Source: Dinoroseobacter sp.
GTDB taxonomy: Bacteria > Pseudomonadota > Alphaproteobacteria > Rhodobacterales > Rhodobacteraceae
DNA length: 64,000 nucleotides
Direction: 5' to 3'
Assembly (NCBI GenBank): GCA_017643385.1
Contig: JAEPNN010000005.1
Span: 186,001 to 250,000, forward strand
Shown: in pieces, positions 8,234 through 16,755 of the stretch
Numbering within the stretch: the stretch's first letter is position 1
How the letters are laid out: each line of letters opens with the position of its first letter
Made by a program: the position numbers and the translations under genes
The notes under the pieces: model-generated
Databases searched by the model: none
What the model saw: only the letters and a program-made list of their open reading frames with translations
Told to the model about the DNA's origin: nothing

Positions 8234-9033
8234 GCTTTCAGCCAATTGTTCCCTTTGGTGGCTTTGCTGGCTGGAAGTTTCTTCAGAGAACACAAGAAGC
8301 ACAACGCGAAACGCATTCACAGAACGCTGCGACACAACGTGAAACCACATATTTCAAGGAACGAATTACCACAATTCAATCTGCTGAAGCACTGGTTTCA
8401 GACAGAACCTTGCGCAAGGTCGCTCTGGGTGCTTTCGGATTGGAAGCTGACCTAGACAATACCTTCTTTATTAAAAAGATCCTGGAAGACGGGACCACGA
8501 ACCCAAAAGCGCTGTCGAACCGCTTATCAGATAAGCGATACCTAGCAATGTCCGAAGCATTTGGGTTTGATGATCTCTCCGTTCCAGGCCCTTTGAAGGT
8601 GGGCTTCGGGGAACAGATTATTCAATCCTACTTGGATCGGAGTTTCGAGGCAGCGATCGGCAATCAGAACAGCAACATGCGACTTGCGCTTGGGCTGCAA
8701 AGGGACCTGCCGTTACTCGCAGCCAAGGATACCTCTAACGATGCAAAATGGTACGCAATCATGGGGCAGGCGCCACTACGCAAAGTCTTTGAAGTGGCTC
8801 TCGGTCTACCCGACAGTTTTGCAGCTCTCGACCTTGATCAGCAGCTTAGAACCTTCAAGTCGCGCGCAGACAATTTCTTTGGCAGCCCTGATCTGTCAAC
8901 ATTCACAAGTCCAGAAAAATTGGAGGAACTAACGCAGCAGTTTTTTGCGAGAGCACCGGCGGGGGAAAGTTCACAACTTGGCAGCACCCGGAATAGCGTT
9001 GCGCTCGCTCTCCTTCGAAGCGCTCCCAACTAG
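8230..9033 (+). CDS. DUF1217 flagellar-cluster protein
   Basis: 267-residue protein of the DUF1217 family, found in alphaproteobacterial flagellar clusters; its role is not established. The expected N-terminal signature SFQPIVPFGGFAGWKFLQRT begins at TTG 8230, which overlaps the flbT stop (TTGA). A longer frame from 8143 would run through flbT and gives sequence unlike the family. Other blocks are LVSDRTLRKVALGAFGLEADLDNTFFIKKILEDG, LSDKRYLAMSEAFGF and the C-terminal LEELTQQFFAR. No signal peptide is seen. Possibly exported by the flagellar apparatus, but that is inference. Confidence 0.82.
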   Translation: MSFQPIVPFGGFAGWKFLQRTQEAQRETHSQNAATQRETTYFKERITTIQSAEALVSDRTLRKVALGAFGLEADLDNTFFIKKILEDGTTNPKALSNRLSDKRYLAMSEAFGFDDLSVPGPLKVGFGEQIIQSYLDRSFEAAIGNQNSNMRLALGLQRDLPLLAAKDTSNDAKWYAIMGQAPLRKVFEVALGLPDSFAALDLDQQLRTFKSRADNFFGSPDLSTFTSPEKLEELTQQFFARAPAGESSQLGSTRNSVALALLRSAPN

Positions 9034-9243
9034 TAAAACACAAGGTTCTTTAACTTTGATCCATAAGCCCCAAACGAACCTATTATGAACCCTCTTTGGG
9101 TTGCTGTAGAACACGTTGACGACACGGAGATGTCAGCCTGTCACGGGCAAAACATTGGTCTGAACGACGCAAAAAAATTCCGAAACACTCGAGCACATCT
9201 TTCGTTCGGTCTTTACCAACATGGCTATAGGTTAATTATACGC

Positions 9244-10614
9244 TCACCCGGCCGACCCCTCTTCTCTTGAACCGAGCAGCTCGCTTCGCAGAGATATCGA
9301 ACCCCCATCTAAAATATGAGTAAGTTTTTGGAAGCTGGCTTCGATGCCGCCGCTCCCGATCTCCCCGATGAATTCGTCAAGAGGTTTGTATCTTGACAAT
9401 GCACGATCCAGATCAGCATCAGTGCCAGGTCTATAGAGCCCGGATTGCACCATCAGTTTCGCATCTTCGTACTGCTTCAACAGGCTACGAGCTTCTTTTA
9501 TGAGGTCATTCTCTGGTTCGGTTGCAGCTTTCGGCAAGCTTCTCGATACTGACTGCAACACGTTGATGGCTGGAAATCGGCCACGTTCTGCGATCTCGCG
9601 ATCAAGAACGATATGGCCATCCAGGATTCCCCGCATCAGATCGGCAATAGGCTCGTCCATGTCCGATCCTGCGACTAAGACACTGAACAAAGCAGATATG
9701 TCCCCCTGCCTTTCTGATCCGGGTCCAGCACGCTCACAAAGGTCCATCACCATTTGCGATGTCGATGGGGGATATCCAATATCTGTCGCGCTTTCCCCAG
9801 CGCATCGTGCGATATCACGATGCGCATCCGCGAAACGGGTGATGGAGTCGCACAAGAATGTGACCTGAGCGCCAACATCCCTGAAATATTCAGCAATGGT
9901 CATGGCGAGATGTGCAGCACGGCGTTTTGTAAGCGCGTGTTGATCAGACGTTGCTGCCACAACGATCGCACGTTTCATACCTCGTGGACCCAGAACGTTT
10001 TCGACGAAATCGCGCACCTCTCGACCGCGTTCTCCAATCAATGCAATGACTGTAAGATCTGAAGCTACGTTTCGTGCCAAGCCAGCAAGAAATGTTGATT
10101 TTCCAACACCAGACCCCGCGAAAAGCCCTAACCTTTGGCCACGTACCATTGGCAAGAATGTATCAATCCCACGCAGACCGGTTTCCAACCGTTCTCCAAG
10201 TGAGCGGCGCGACATTGGTGATGCGGGTTTGGCACGCAACGGGTAGCCTTTCTCGCCTTTTGGCATCGGCGTACCTTCGGGGTCGCATCCGTAGGCATCG
10301 ATAACTTTTCCAATCCACTGAGGTGAAGGATAGACCAACGACTGACCAACGAACTGGACAGGCGTGCCAATTGTAACTCCGTCTATATCCCCTTCTGCAA
10401 GCAACACTGCCTCGTTGGTTTCCAATCGCAAAATTTCAGCAGAAAGTGGTCGGTTGCTTTTGGGTCCAATCGTAACACGATCCCCGATCGCCCCTATACG
10501 GTTCAAACCATTCACGTGAAGAAGTCCGCCTGCGACGCGGGTAATGCGCCCTGATACCGTGTGAGCGCACAATGCTGAAACCTGGCGTACCAGCGGTCCA
10601 AAATCTGGTTCCAT
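9244..10614 (-). CDS. fliI: Flagellar export ATPase FliI
   Basis: Hexameric ATPase that energises flagellar protein export. 456 residues from ATG 10614; in-frame ATG 10641 and GTG 10650 are alternatives, and a GGAAAAGG sequence 11 bases upstream favours 10614 only mildly. Walker A AGSGVGKST lies at about 166-174. Other features: GERGREVRDF, the Walker B strand VTFLCDSITRFADAHR, YPPSTSQMVMDLCERAG and the DREIAERGRFPAINVLQSVSR block. The only minus-strand gene between the DUF1217 gene and flgB. FliH is at 26685; a FliJ candidate is at 15315. Confidence 0.95.
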   Translation of the reverse strand: MEPDFGPLVRQVSALCAHTVSGRITRVAGGLLHVNGLNRIGAIGDRVTIGPKSNRPLSAEILRLETNEAVLLAEGDIDGVTIGTPVQFVGQSLVYPSPQWIGKVIDAYGCDPEGTPMPKGEKGYPLRAKPASPMSRRSLGERLETGLRGIDTFLPMVRGQRLGLFAGSGVGKSTFLAGLARNVASDLTVIALIGERGREVRDFVENVLGPRGMKRAIVVAATSDQHALTKRRAAHLAMTIAEYFRDVGAQVTFLCDSITRFADAHRDIARCAGESATDIGYPPSTSQMVMDLCERAGPGSERQGDISALFSVLVAGSDMDEPIADLMRGILDGHIVLDREIAERGRFPAINVLQSVSRSLPKAATEPENDLIKEARSLLKQYEDAKLMVQSGLYRPGTDADLDRALSRYKPLDEFIGEIGSGGIEASFQKLTHILDGGSISLRSELLGSREEGSAG

Positions 10615-10677
10615 ATCGTAGTTCGCCTTTTCCAACTTCATCCGTTGCACCGATTACGGTTTCTAAAGGAATCAGGG

Positions 10678-10692
10678 TTAAGCCTTGGTTGA
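10678..10692. promoter_or_regulatory. CtrA-like site between fliI and flgB
   Basis: TTAA-N7-TTGA, one mismatch from the CtrA consensus TTAA-N7-TTAA, in the divergent gap 22-36 bases before the flgB ATG. CtrA is the known top regulator of vertically inherited alphaproteobacterial flagella. Binding is inferred. Confidence 0.5.
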
Positions 10693-10713
10693 ACCAATCG
10701 AGCGAGAACCCCG

Positions 10714-11094
10714 ATGCGCGAAACTATTGATGTGATACGGATAGCAGGTGCGTTGGCTCAGCATGCTGGGCATCGGCAATCAATTGCAGCTCGCAATGTC
10801 GCACATGCTGATACGCCCGGGTATCGCGCCTCGGACCTTACGCCGTTCACAATCGATGTTCAGTCCGATTTGCATTTGCGTCGGACCCGACCATCCCACC
10901 AACATTTTGACCAAACAAGCAGCTTCGCAGAAACCTTGGATCTCGACGCGTCCGTTTCTCCGAATGGCAACAGCGTTTCGCTGGAACGCGAGATGCTGCG
11001 AAGCGTCGAAATCCGCCAACAACACGATCTCGCTCTCTCGGTCTACCGCAGCACGCTGGGTGTATTACGCACGAGCCTTGGTCGCGGACGATAG
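10714..11094 (+). CDS. flgB: Flagellar proximal rod protein FlgB
   Basis: 126-residue rod protein and first gene of the plus-strand rod block. The N-terminal rod signature is present (AQHAGHRQSIAARNVAHADTPGYRASDL), in the form of the ANNLANxxTPGY rod/hook motif. The C-terminal helix has VSLEREMLRSVEIRQQHDLALSVYRS, as in FlgB. The gene is followed after nine bases by flgC with a GGAGGGG ribosome binding site. It shares a short divergent promoter region with fliI. Confidence 0.92.
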   Translation: MRETIDVIRIAGALAQHAGHRQSIAARNVAHADTPGYRASDLTPFTIDVQSDLHLRRTRPSHQHFDQTSSFAETLDLDASVSPNGNSVSLEREMLRSVEIRQQHDLALSVYRSTLGVLRTSLGRGR

Positions 11095-11103
11095 GAGGGG
11101 ACC

Positions 11104-11496
11104 ATGAACGATCTCAAAAGCGCATTGGCAATTTCAAGCAGTGGTCTTACCGCACAGGCGGGCCGCCTGAATGTGGTAGCACAAAATGTCGCCAATACAG
11201 ACACACCGGGCTACAGGCGAAAGCTGACTACATTTGAAGCGCTTCTTCCACAAATTGACGGGCAGGGCGGAGTGCGCCTGGGTCCGCAACGTCTGGACAC
11301 ATCCGAACTTCCAATGATCCACGACCCCTCCCATCCCTTGGCCAATGCCGATGGACTCTATGAAGGTTCAAACGTCACCCTGACCATCGAGATGGCAGAC
11401 GCGCGCGAAGCCCAACGCAGTTACGAGGCTAACCTGCGCAGTTTCGATAACGCACGGCAAATGACACGATCTCTACTGGAGCTGCTGCGTCGATGA
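11104..11496 (+). CDS. flgC: Flagellar proximal rod protein FlgC
   Basis: 130 residues. The N-terminal motif LTAQAGRLNVVAQNVANTDTPGYRRKL matches the rod protein signature. The C-terminal motif NVTLTIEMADAREAQRSYEANLRSFDNARQM is the usual FlgC ending that forms the coiled-coil D0 region. GGAGGGG lies directly before the ATG. Part of flgB-flgC-fliE-fliQ-flgF-flgG-flgA-flgH. Confidence 0.94.
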   Translation: MNDLKSALAISSSGLTAQAGRLNVVAQNVANTDTPGYRRKLTTFEALLPQIDGQGGVRLGPQRLDTSELPMIHDPSHPLANADGLYEGSNVTLTIEMADAREAQRSYEANLRSFDNARQMTRSLLELLRR

Positions 11497-11527
11497 CCTC
11501 AGAAATTTCCAACACCCGAGGATCACA

Positions 11528-11806
11528 ATGGATTTGAGAACCTCCCTTGCGGCCCAGCACTACGCAGGCATGCGTCAGGCAACCACGCCAAACTCGGCGG
11601 CTTCAACCGGGTCGACCGCGCTGCGGGACTTCGCAACAACATTACGTGAAGGCGAGGCGACGGCCATGGCCGCCATGTCTGGAAACGCCGATCCGCATTC
11701 TCTGGTACAAGCCTTGGCACAGACCGAACTGGCCGTTGAAACAGCGGTCACTGTTCGAGACAAAGTCGTCGAGGCCTATCAGGAAATCCTGAGGATGCCG
11801 GTCTAA
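11528..11806 (+). CDS. fliE: Flagellar hook-basal body complex protein FliE
   Basis: 92-residue adaptor between the MS ring and the rod. It shows the FliE C-terminal pattern: GEATAMAAMSGNADPHSLVQALAQTELAVETAVTVRDKVVEAYQEILRMPV. The N-terminal third is poorly conserved, as is usual. Sits between flgC and fliQ, a common order in alphaproteobacteria. Confidence 0.9.
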   Translation: MDLRTSLAAQHYAGMRQATTPNSAASTGSTALRDFATTLREGEATAMAAMSGNADPHSLVQALAQTELAVETAVTVRDKVVEAYQEILRMPV

Positions 11807-11809
11807 AGT

Positions 11810-12076
11810 ATGGGTGCTGATATTCTCTTCGACACGCTCCGGCATGGGCTTTGGGTTTCTGTAAAGATTTCAGCGCCCATGCTTGTCGTTGCACTCCTTG
11901 CAGGCGTCACGATTGGCCTTTTCCAGGCACTGACATCCGTTCAGGAAATGACCCTGACCTTCGTGCCTAAGGTCGCTGCAATGCTGGCTGTCTTCTGGGC
12001 CACGATGGGCTTCATGACCGAAGCCTTAACACGGTTTTTTCACGAAAATATCCTACCCCTGATCTCGGGATACTAG
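11810..12076 (+). CDS. fliQ: Flagellar export gate protein FliQ
   Basis: 88-residue inner-membrane component of the type III export gate with FliP and FliR. Two hydrophobic helices: SAPMLVVALLAGVTIGLFQALTSVQ and FVPKVAAMLAVFWATMGFM. The segment SVQEMTLTFVPK is the family hallmark. It begins three bases after fliE. FliP lies at 27605 and FliR at 16756, so the gate genes are spread across three transcription units. Confidence 0.95.
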   Translation: MGADILFDTLRHGLWVSVKISAPMLVVALLAGVTIGLFQALTSVQEMTLTFVPKVAAMLAVFWATMGFMTEALTRFFHENILPLISGY

Positions 12077-12080
12077 GCAC

Positions 12081-12797
12081 ATGGATACCAGCGCATACAC
12101 CGCACTGAGCCGTCAGACGGGCTTGAGACGTGAGTTGGACATCATCGCCAACAACGTTGCAAACGCCAACACCAATGGGTTCCGGCGTGAAGATCTTGTG
12201 TTTTCCGAATTCGTGAAGTCTGCGGGTGCACAGGCCCCTTCCCTCTCGATGGTCGCGGCGAACGCCCATCGCATCGTGTTAGATCAGGCAGGTATTGAGA
12301 TCACAGGCGGTACGTTTGATTTCGCGATTGAAGGCCCCGGCTTCTTTCAGATTGCGCGTGACGGAAATACATACCTTACACGCGCAGGTCATTTCATGCC
12401 GGATCAGGATGGCCTGCTTGTAAATGGGGACGGTCACCAGCTGCTTGATGCGGGTGGTGCGCCGGTGTTTGTTCCCCCCGGGACGGAAGTCGCTCTGGCG
12501 AGTGACGGCACGCTTAGCGCAGATGGACGTCCAATTGCGCTCATTGGATTGATGCAACCGGTTGATGAACTCGACCTTGAGCGCGGAGGCGGCAATCTGT
12601 TTGCCGTGCGTGGCGAATTGGAACCGGTTGACGGCATTCACCTAGTTCAAGGTGCCTTGGAAAAATCCAACGTCAATTCGATCGCCGAAATCGCGCGGCT
12701 GATCGAAGTTCAGCGCCGATATGAAAGTACCAAAGGGTTCCTCGACCGTGAGGATCAAAGGATCAAGTCCGTTATCCAGACCTTAGGGCGCTCCTAA
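12081..12797 (+). CDS. flgF: Flagellar basal-body rod protein FlgF
   Basis: 238-residue proximal rod protein. N-terminal rod signature: ALSRQTGLRRELDIIANNVANANTNGFRRED. Middle: FDFAIEGPGFFQIARDGNTYLTRAGHF. C-terminal: VQGALEKSNVNSIAEIARLIEVQRRYESTKGFLDREDQRIKSVIQTLGR. Shorter than flgG and placed directly before it, which is the usual flgF-flgG order. Confidence 0.93.
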   Translation: MDTSAYTALSRQTGLRRELDIIANNVANANTNGFRREDLVFSEFVKSAGAQAPSLSMVAANAHRIVLDQAGIEITGGTFDFAIEGPGFFQIARDGNTYLTRAGHFMPDQDGLLVNGDGHQLLDAGGAPVFVPPGTEVALASDGTLSADGRPIALIGLMQPVDELDLERGGGNLFAVRGELEPVDGIHLVQGALEKSNVNSIAEIARLIEVQRRYESTKGFLDREDQRIKSVIQTLGRS

Positions 12798-12823
12798 CAT
12801 TCACGAATGAAAGTGAGAGAGAC

Positions 12824-13609
12824 ATGCGTGCACTGCACATCGCTGCGACCGGAATGAACGCCCAGCAAATGCGGGTTGAGGTAATTTCGAACAACCTGTC
12901 GAACATGAATACGACCGGCTATAACGCACGCCGTGCCGAGTTTGCTGATCTTCACTATCAACAGGCTGCGAGCCCCGGAACGATTGCGGCTTCGGATGGA
13001 ACACAACTACCGACGGGTGTGCAACTTGGCTTAGGGGTACGGACTGCGGCCGTCTCTATGGATGTGCAGCAGGGCACGTTGGCGGAAACCGGTGGTGACC
13101 TGGATCTTGCAGTTGAAGGCCGTGGCCTTATCGAGGTGACACTGCCCAGCGGTGCATCCGGATATACCCGCGACGGATCACTCAAAAGGTCATCTGAAGG
13201 CGTAATCGTAACAGCCGCCGGCCATCCAATCGTTCCGGAAATCGTTATCCCGGATGACAGCCATCGACTGTCCATCAATTCAGACGGAGAGGTCTATGCC
13301 CATTTCCGGGATCGGGTGGAGCCGGAGCTGCTCGGGCAGATAACGCTTGCCGGCTTTACCAACCCCAAAGGTTTGGAAGCGATTGGGGGTAATCTGTTTC
13401 TTGAAAGCAGCGCATCAGGCCCACCTATCATCGGCACGCCCGGTGACGGCGGACTTGGAAGTTTTCGCCAGGGGTATCTGGAAAATTCCTCAGTCGACTC
13501 GGTCAGGGAAGTGACCCAGCTAATTGAAGCTCAGCGTGGATACGAACTGAACTCAAAAGTGATAACCGCCGTCGATCAGATGATGGCAGCGACCAGCAGC
13601 CTGCGATGA
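12824..13609 (+). CDS. flgG: Flagellar distal rod protein FlgG
   Basis: 261 residues, the typical length. Begins MRALHIAATGMNAQQMRVEVISNNLSNMNTTGYNARRAEFADL, the FlgG hallmark. It contains LDLAVEGRGLIEVTLPSG and ends QGYLENSSVDSVREVTQLIEAQRGYELNSKVITAVDQMM. GAGAGA lies a few bases upstream. Its stop overlaps the flgA ATG (ATGA). Confidence 0.95.
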   Translation: MRALHIAATGMNAQQMRVEVISNNLSNMNTTGYNARRAEFADLHYQQAASPGTIAASDGTQLPTGVQLGLGVRTAAVSMDVQQGTLAETGGDLDLAVEGRGLIEVTLPSGASGYTRDGSLKRSSEGVIVTAAGHPIVPEIVIPDDSHRLSINSDGEVYAHFRDRVEPELLGQITLAGFTNPKGLEAIGGNLFLESSASGPPIIGTPGDGGLGSFRQGYLENSSVDSVREVTQLIEAQRGYELNSKVITAVDQMMAATSSLR

Positions 13610-14046
13610 AATCAATAGTACTTTCATCCTGTAGCCTACTTTTTTTGATGGCCACGGCGAGCGATGCGGACATTGTCGCGAAGCGCACAATCCGAGCGCA
13701 GGCGATACTAACAGAAGACGATCTCGCAATTCGGGCAGGCGCAAGCAGCAATGCCGAGACCGAGCTTTTGGAGTTTGTCGGAATGGAAACCCGTGAAGTG
13801 CTCTATGCAGGCCGGCCGATTTCCCGAAGCCAGTTGGGAGAACCTGCAATCGTGCAACGTAATGAAATCGTCCAGATGATCTACCTCACGGGGTCGGTGC
13901 AAATTGTCACCGAGGGGCGCGCACTCGGTCGCGCGGCTTTGGGAGAAACTATCCGGGTTATGAACCTTGGATCCCGAACAACAGTTTCAGCGCAAGTCGA
14001 AGGACCGGCACGCGTCCGCGTCGGATCAATGGAGATCACGGAATGA
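13606..14046 (+). CDS. flgA: Flagellar P-ring assembly chaperone FlgA
   Basis: 146-residue periplasmic protein that aids FlgI P-ring assembly. N-terminal signal sequence SIVLSSCSLLFLMATASDADIV, then a SAF domain with ILTEDDLAI, EVLYAGRPISRSQLGEPAIVQRNEIVQMIY and LGRAALGETIRVMNLGSRTTVSAQVEGPARVRV. Shorter than enteric FlgA (about 219), as is common in alphaproteobacteria. ATGA overlaps with both flgG and flgH indicate tight coupling. Confidence 0.93.
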   Translation: MKSIVLSSCSLLFLMATASDADIVAKRTIRAQAILTEDDLAIRAGASSNAETELLEFVGMETREVLYAGRPISRSQLGEPAIVQRNEIVQMIYLTGSVQIVTEGRALGRAALGETIRVMNLGSRTTVSAQVEGPARVRVGSMEITE

Positions 14047-14774
14047 GTTTCAAGTGGGCCCTTTTCACCATTTTGGTTTTCAGTTTCGGGGCGTGTGCAC
14101 GCTTGGAAGGTGTTGGGCAGGCTCCTGGTTTCACGCATGTATATGCAGGTGACGAGTATTTCGCGATGACCCATCCGGGTCTGCCCGAAATCGCCACCGT
14201 TGCGCGCGCCGAACCTCAGGCTTCCCTGTGGGACCGCGGCCGCAGCTCCCTTCTCGGAGAACGCCGTGCCGGAGCACGAGGTGACATACTGACCGTTGTT
14301 GTCGAAATTGACGACCGCGCCGAAATTTCAAACCGGTCGAACAGATCGCGATCTGGCGAGGAAACGCTTTCGATGCCTCAGCTTCTTGGGCTGCCGCAAC
14401 GTTTGGACGAACAATTGCCTTCTGGGGCCACATCCGCCAATGCCGTCTCTACCGACCAAAGCAGCAGTTCTACAGGCGCAGGGTCGGTACGCCGAAATGA
14501 AAAACTAACGCTACGCATTGCTGCCACGGTGGTGGAGGTGATGCGGAATGGTGTCTTGCGCATTCAGGGCACGCAGGAAGTGCGTGTCAACTTTGAGCTC
14601 CGAGAACTGATTGTCACAGGCTTTGTACGTCCCGGAGACATCTCACGTCAGAATGAAATCACCTATGACAAGATCGCAGCAGCACGCATTTCATATGGGG
14701 GCCGCGGGCAAATCACGGATGTTCAACAACCAAGGATCGGGCAGCAAATCGCTGACATTATCCTCCCATTTTAG
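14043..14774 (+). CDS. flgH: Flagellar L-ring lipoprotein FlgH
   Basis: 243-residue outer-membrane L-ring subunit. The N-terminus is a lipoprotein signal with lipobox FGAC, acylated Cys near residue 17. Core blocks: SLLGERRAGARGDILTVVVEIDDRAEISNRSNRSRSG, NEKLTLRIAATVVEVMRNGVLRIQGTQEVRVNFELRELIVTGFVRPGDIS and GRGQITDVQQPRIGQQIADIILPF. Final structural gene of the rod block before a FliL paralogue. Confidence 0.95.
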   Translation: MSFKWALFTILVFSFGACARLEGVGQAPGFTHVYAGDEYFAMTHPGLPEIATVARAEPQASLWDRGRSSLLGERRAGARGDILTVVVEIDDRAEISNRSNRSRSGEETLSMPQLLGLPQRLDEQLPSGATSANAVSTDQSSSSTGAGSVRRNEKLTLRIAATVVEVMRNGVLRIQGTQEVRVNFELRELIVTGFVRPGDISRQNEITYDKIAAARISYGGRGQITDVQQPRIGQQIADIILPF

Positions 14775-14783
14775 GTCTCGACA

Positions 14784-15296
14784 ATGAAGAAGCTCCTCCC
14801 AGTTCTCCTGGTCGTATTTGGCTTGATCGGCGGTGCAACTGCAGGCTGGTTCATGCGCCCAGCTGCAGAAGCCGCAGTTCCCGAAGAACCTGACGATCAA
14901 TCAGAAAACGATAACGAGCCGGACGCTGGTGACTATGGCGGAGGATATGACGAAGACCCAAGTGGCGAGATGGATTACGTCAAGCTGAACAACCAGTTCA
15001 TCGTACCTGTTGTGAATGACGGGGACGTTTCAGCTCTTGTGGTCATGTCACTCAGCTTGGAGGTCAAAGTGGGGGGACGTGAAGCAGTTTACACGAGAGA
15101 GCCTAAAATTCGCGACGCATTGCTATCTGTGCTGTTTCAACACGCGAACGCTGGTGGTTTTAACGGGACATTTACTGCGACAAGAAACCTTGAAGTCTTG
15201 AGAAACATGCTGACTGAGGCGACACGCCAGGCAATGGAATCCGATCTGGTGGCGAATGTTCTGATCATCGACATTGTGCGGCAGGATCTGAGCTAG
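14784..15296 (+). CDS. FliL-family basal-body protein (second FliL paralogue)
   Basis: 170 residues. One N-terminal membrane segment (LLPVLLVVFGLIGGATAGWF), then a very acidic linker at about 35-67 rich in Glu, Asp and Gly. A FliL-like periplasmic domain follows, with YVKLNNQFIVPVVNDGDVSALVVMSLSLEVKVGG and REPKIRDALLSVLFQHANAGGF, and an ending LVANVLIIDIVRQDLS. FliL proteins sit around stators and affect torque. The gene at 24374 is the closer match to canonical FliL, so this is a divergent second copy at the end of the rod operon; its role is inferred. Confidence 0.8.
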   Translation: MKKLLPVLLVVFGLIGGATAGWFMRPAAEAAVPEEPDDQSENDNEPDAGDYGGGYDEDPSGEMDYVKLNNQFIVPVVNDGDVSALVVMSLSLEVKVGGREAVYTREPKIRDALLSVLFQHANAGGFNGTFTATRNLEVLRNMLTEATRQAMESDLVANVLIIDIVRQDLS

Positions 15297-15314
15297 ATTT
15301 CTGGCGCGCTCTGC

Positions 15315-15680
15315 TTACTTTTTTGATCGATTTCTGCGCATTTCCTGAACACGTTTCTCGATCACGATGCGTCTCGCTTCGGCACGTGCTAAAGCTTCCT
15401 CGGCCGGTGCGATCTCTACTTTGAGCGCAGCCCGTTTGATCTGGGTCGCACCCAACTGTTCAGCACACCAGATATCGTAGATATCACCGGCCTGAGCGAT
15501 CTTTGCATCTAAAAATTCTGCATCTCGGGCCTTGTACCGGGCGCTCTGCAAAGCACGCGCATCCTTTTCAAGCTGCAAGTCCTGTTGGATCTGCGGCGCC
15601 AAACCACCGCGCAGAGCCGCAGCGTGTAACGTCGCTAGTTTCAACACTCTTTCAAGTCTTCTCGCATCGCTTTGCTTCAT
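15315..15680 (-). CDS. Small coiled-coil flagellar protein, FliJ candidate
   Basis: 121 residues, highly charged, helical throughout and Ala-rich, ending in a basic EMRRNRSKK tail. No recognised family signature. Its ATG overlaps the flhB stop (ATGA), placing it last in the flhA-fliR-flhB operon. FliJ, the coiled-coil stalk of the export ATPase, is short, poorly conserved and otherwise missing from this cluster, so this is the best candidate. That is inference from size, predicted structure and context. Confidence 0.6.
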   Translation of the reverse strand: MKQSDARRLERVLKLATLHAAALRGGLAPQIQQDLQLEKDARALQSARYKARDAEFLDAKIAQAGDIYDIWCAEQLGATQIKRAALKVEIAPAEEALARAEARRIVIEKRVQEMRRNRSKK

Positions 15681-16753
15681 GAGGACGGCCGCTGCATCGT
15701 ACGCAACTTTTCTGCAAACCGGATCGCAGCAGCCACTGGTTTATAATGCTCGGGCGAAATCTCATCCCCGATCTCCAAACTTGCATGGAGAGCGCGCGCT
15801 GTAGGGGGATCGTGTCGAACGGCCACACCATGTTCCATGGCACGGTCACGGATTGCCAAAGCAACGTGATCACGACCCTTCGCGACGCAAATCGGCGCGC
15901 GTCCAGACAGACGATCCCATTTTAATGCAACCGCAAAATGCGTTGGGTTCATTACCACGACGTCTGCGTCCTCGACGTCTTTCATCATTTGAGACATCGC
16001 GATCTCGTAACCCTTTTGCCGTCGCTGCTGCTTCATATGCGGATCGCCTTCGGCGTTCTTTTGTTCGTCTTGAAGTTCTTTGAAGCTCATGCGATTTTTT
16101 CGAGTGTGTTCAGCGCGTTGAAACATCAGGTCGAGCACACCAATCACAACCGCCACCAACACAATCTGCGTCAGAAACGAACGCGTAAGCCCAAAAAGCG
16201 CGAGAACGATACCACTTGGTTCATAGCCAGCGAGGGCCACAAGCTGTGATGCCCCTCCAATGAGAAGAAAACCAAGAAGAACGCTGTAGATCACGAGTTT
16301 GATAAAGCTCTTTGCGAATTCAAATAATCCTGCGCGACCAAATTTTTGCTTTGCATTTGAAAGGATCGATATCCGGCTGGCTTTGGGTTTCACCTTGGAC
16401 GGCGTGACGATAATTGTGCGCTGGGCTATAAGTGCCAAGAGAGCACAAAATGCTGGTATCGCAATGAAGGGCGCGGCCCCGATAAAAATACTACTGAGTA
16501 CTTCCGCCAGTTGCCCCCCATCGCCCGACGCGAGGTGCATTGATAGCGGTTCCGCATGCGTAATTAGCCCCGCCAAGCCTGAAGAAATCTTCTGAAGCCC
16601 CCAAGGTGCAAGCGTCAGGCACCCCAGCAAGAACCCCGCATAGGCCACGGCGGTGTTCAAATCCGTGGATCGCGCGATCTCCCCCTTCTTTCGTGCTTCC
16701 TCCAGCTTTTTCGGGGTCGGCTCGTGGGACTTCTCGGTGTCGTCCTCTGCCAT
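15677..16753 (-). CDS. flhB: Flagellar export gate and specificity switch FlhB
   Basis: 358 residues. The N-terminal cytoplasmic leader EKSHEPTPKKLEEARKKGEIARSTDL is typical. Four hydrophobic stretches follow, and then a C-terminal domain with the autocleavage motif NPTH at residues 269-272 (VVVMNPTHFAVALKWD). Cleavage there with FliK input switches export from hook to filament subunits. Begins after a two-base gap behind fliR. Confidence 0.96.
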   Translation of the reverse strand: MAEDDTEKSHEPTPKKLEEARKKGEIARSTDLNTAVAYAGFLLGCLTLAPWGLQKISSGLAGLITHAEPLSMHLASGDGGQLAEVLSSIFIGAAPFIAIPAFCALLALIAQRTIIVTPSKVKPKASRISILSNAKQKFGRAGLFEFAKSFIKLVIYSVLLGFLLIGGASQLVALAGYEPSGIVLALFGLTRSFLTQIVLVAVVIGVLDLMFQRAEHTRKNRMSFKELQDEQKNAEGDPHMKQQRRQKGYEIAMSQMMKDVEDADVVVMNPTHFAVALKWDRLSGRAPICVAKGRDHVALAIRDRAMEHGVAVRHDPPTARALHASLEIGDEISPEHYKPVAAAIRFAEKLRTMQRPSS

Positions 16754-16755
16754 CT

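Noticed and set aside
9085-9270. Small 61-codon plus-strand frame between the DUF1217 gene and fliI
   Set aside because: No family resemblance, no ribosome binding site and its end overlaps fliI. The 210-base convergent gap otherwise holds only a weak AACCC-TCTTT-GGGTT hairpin.
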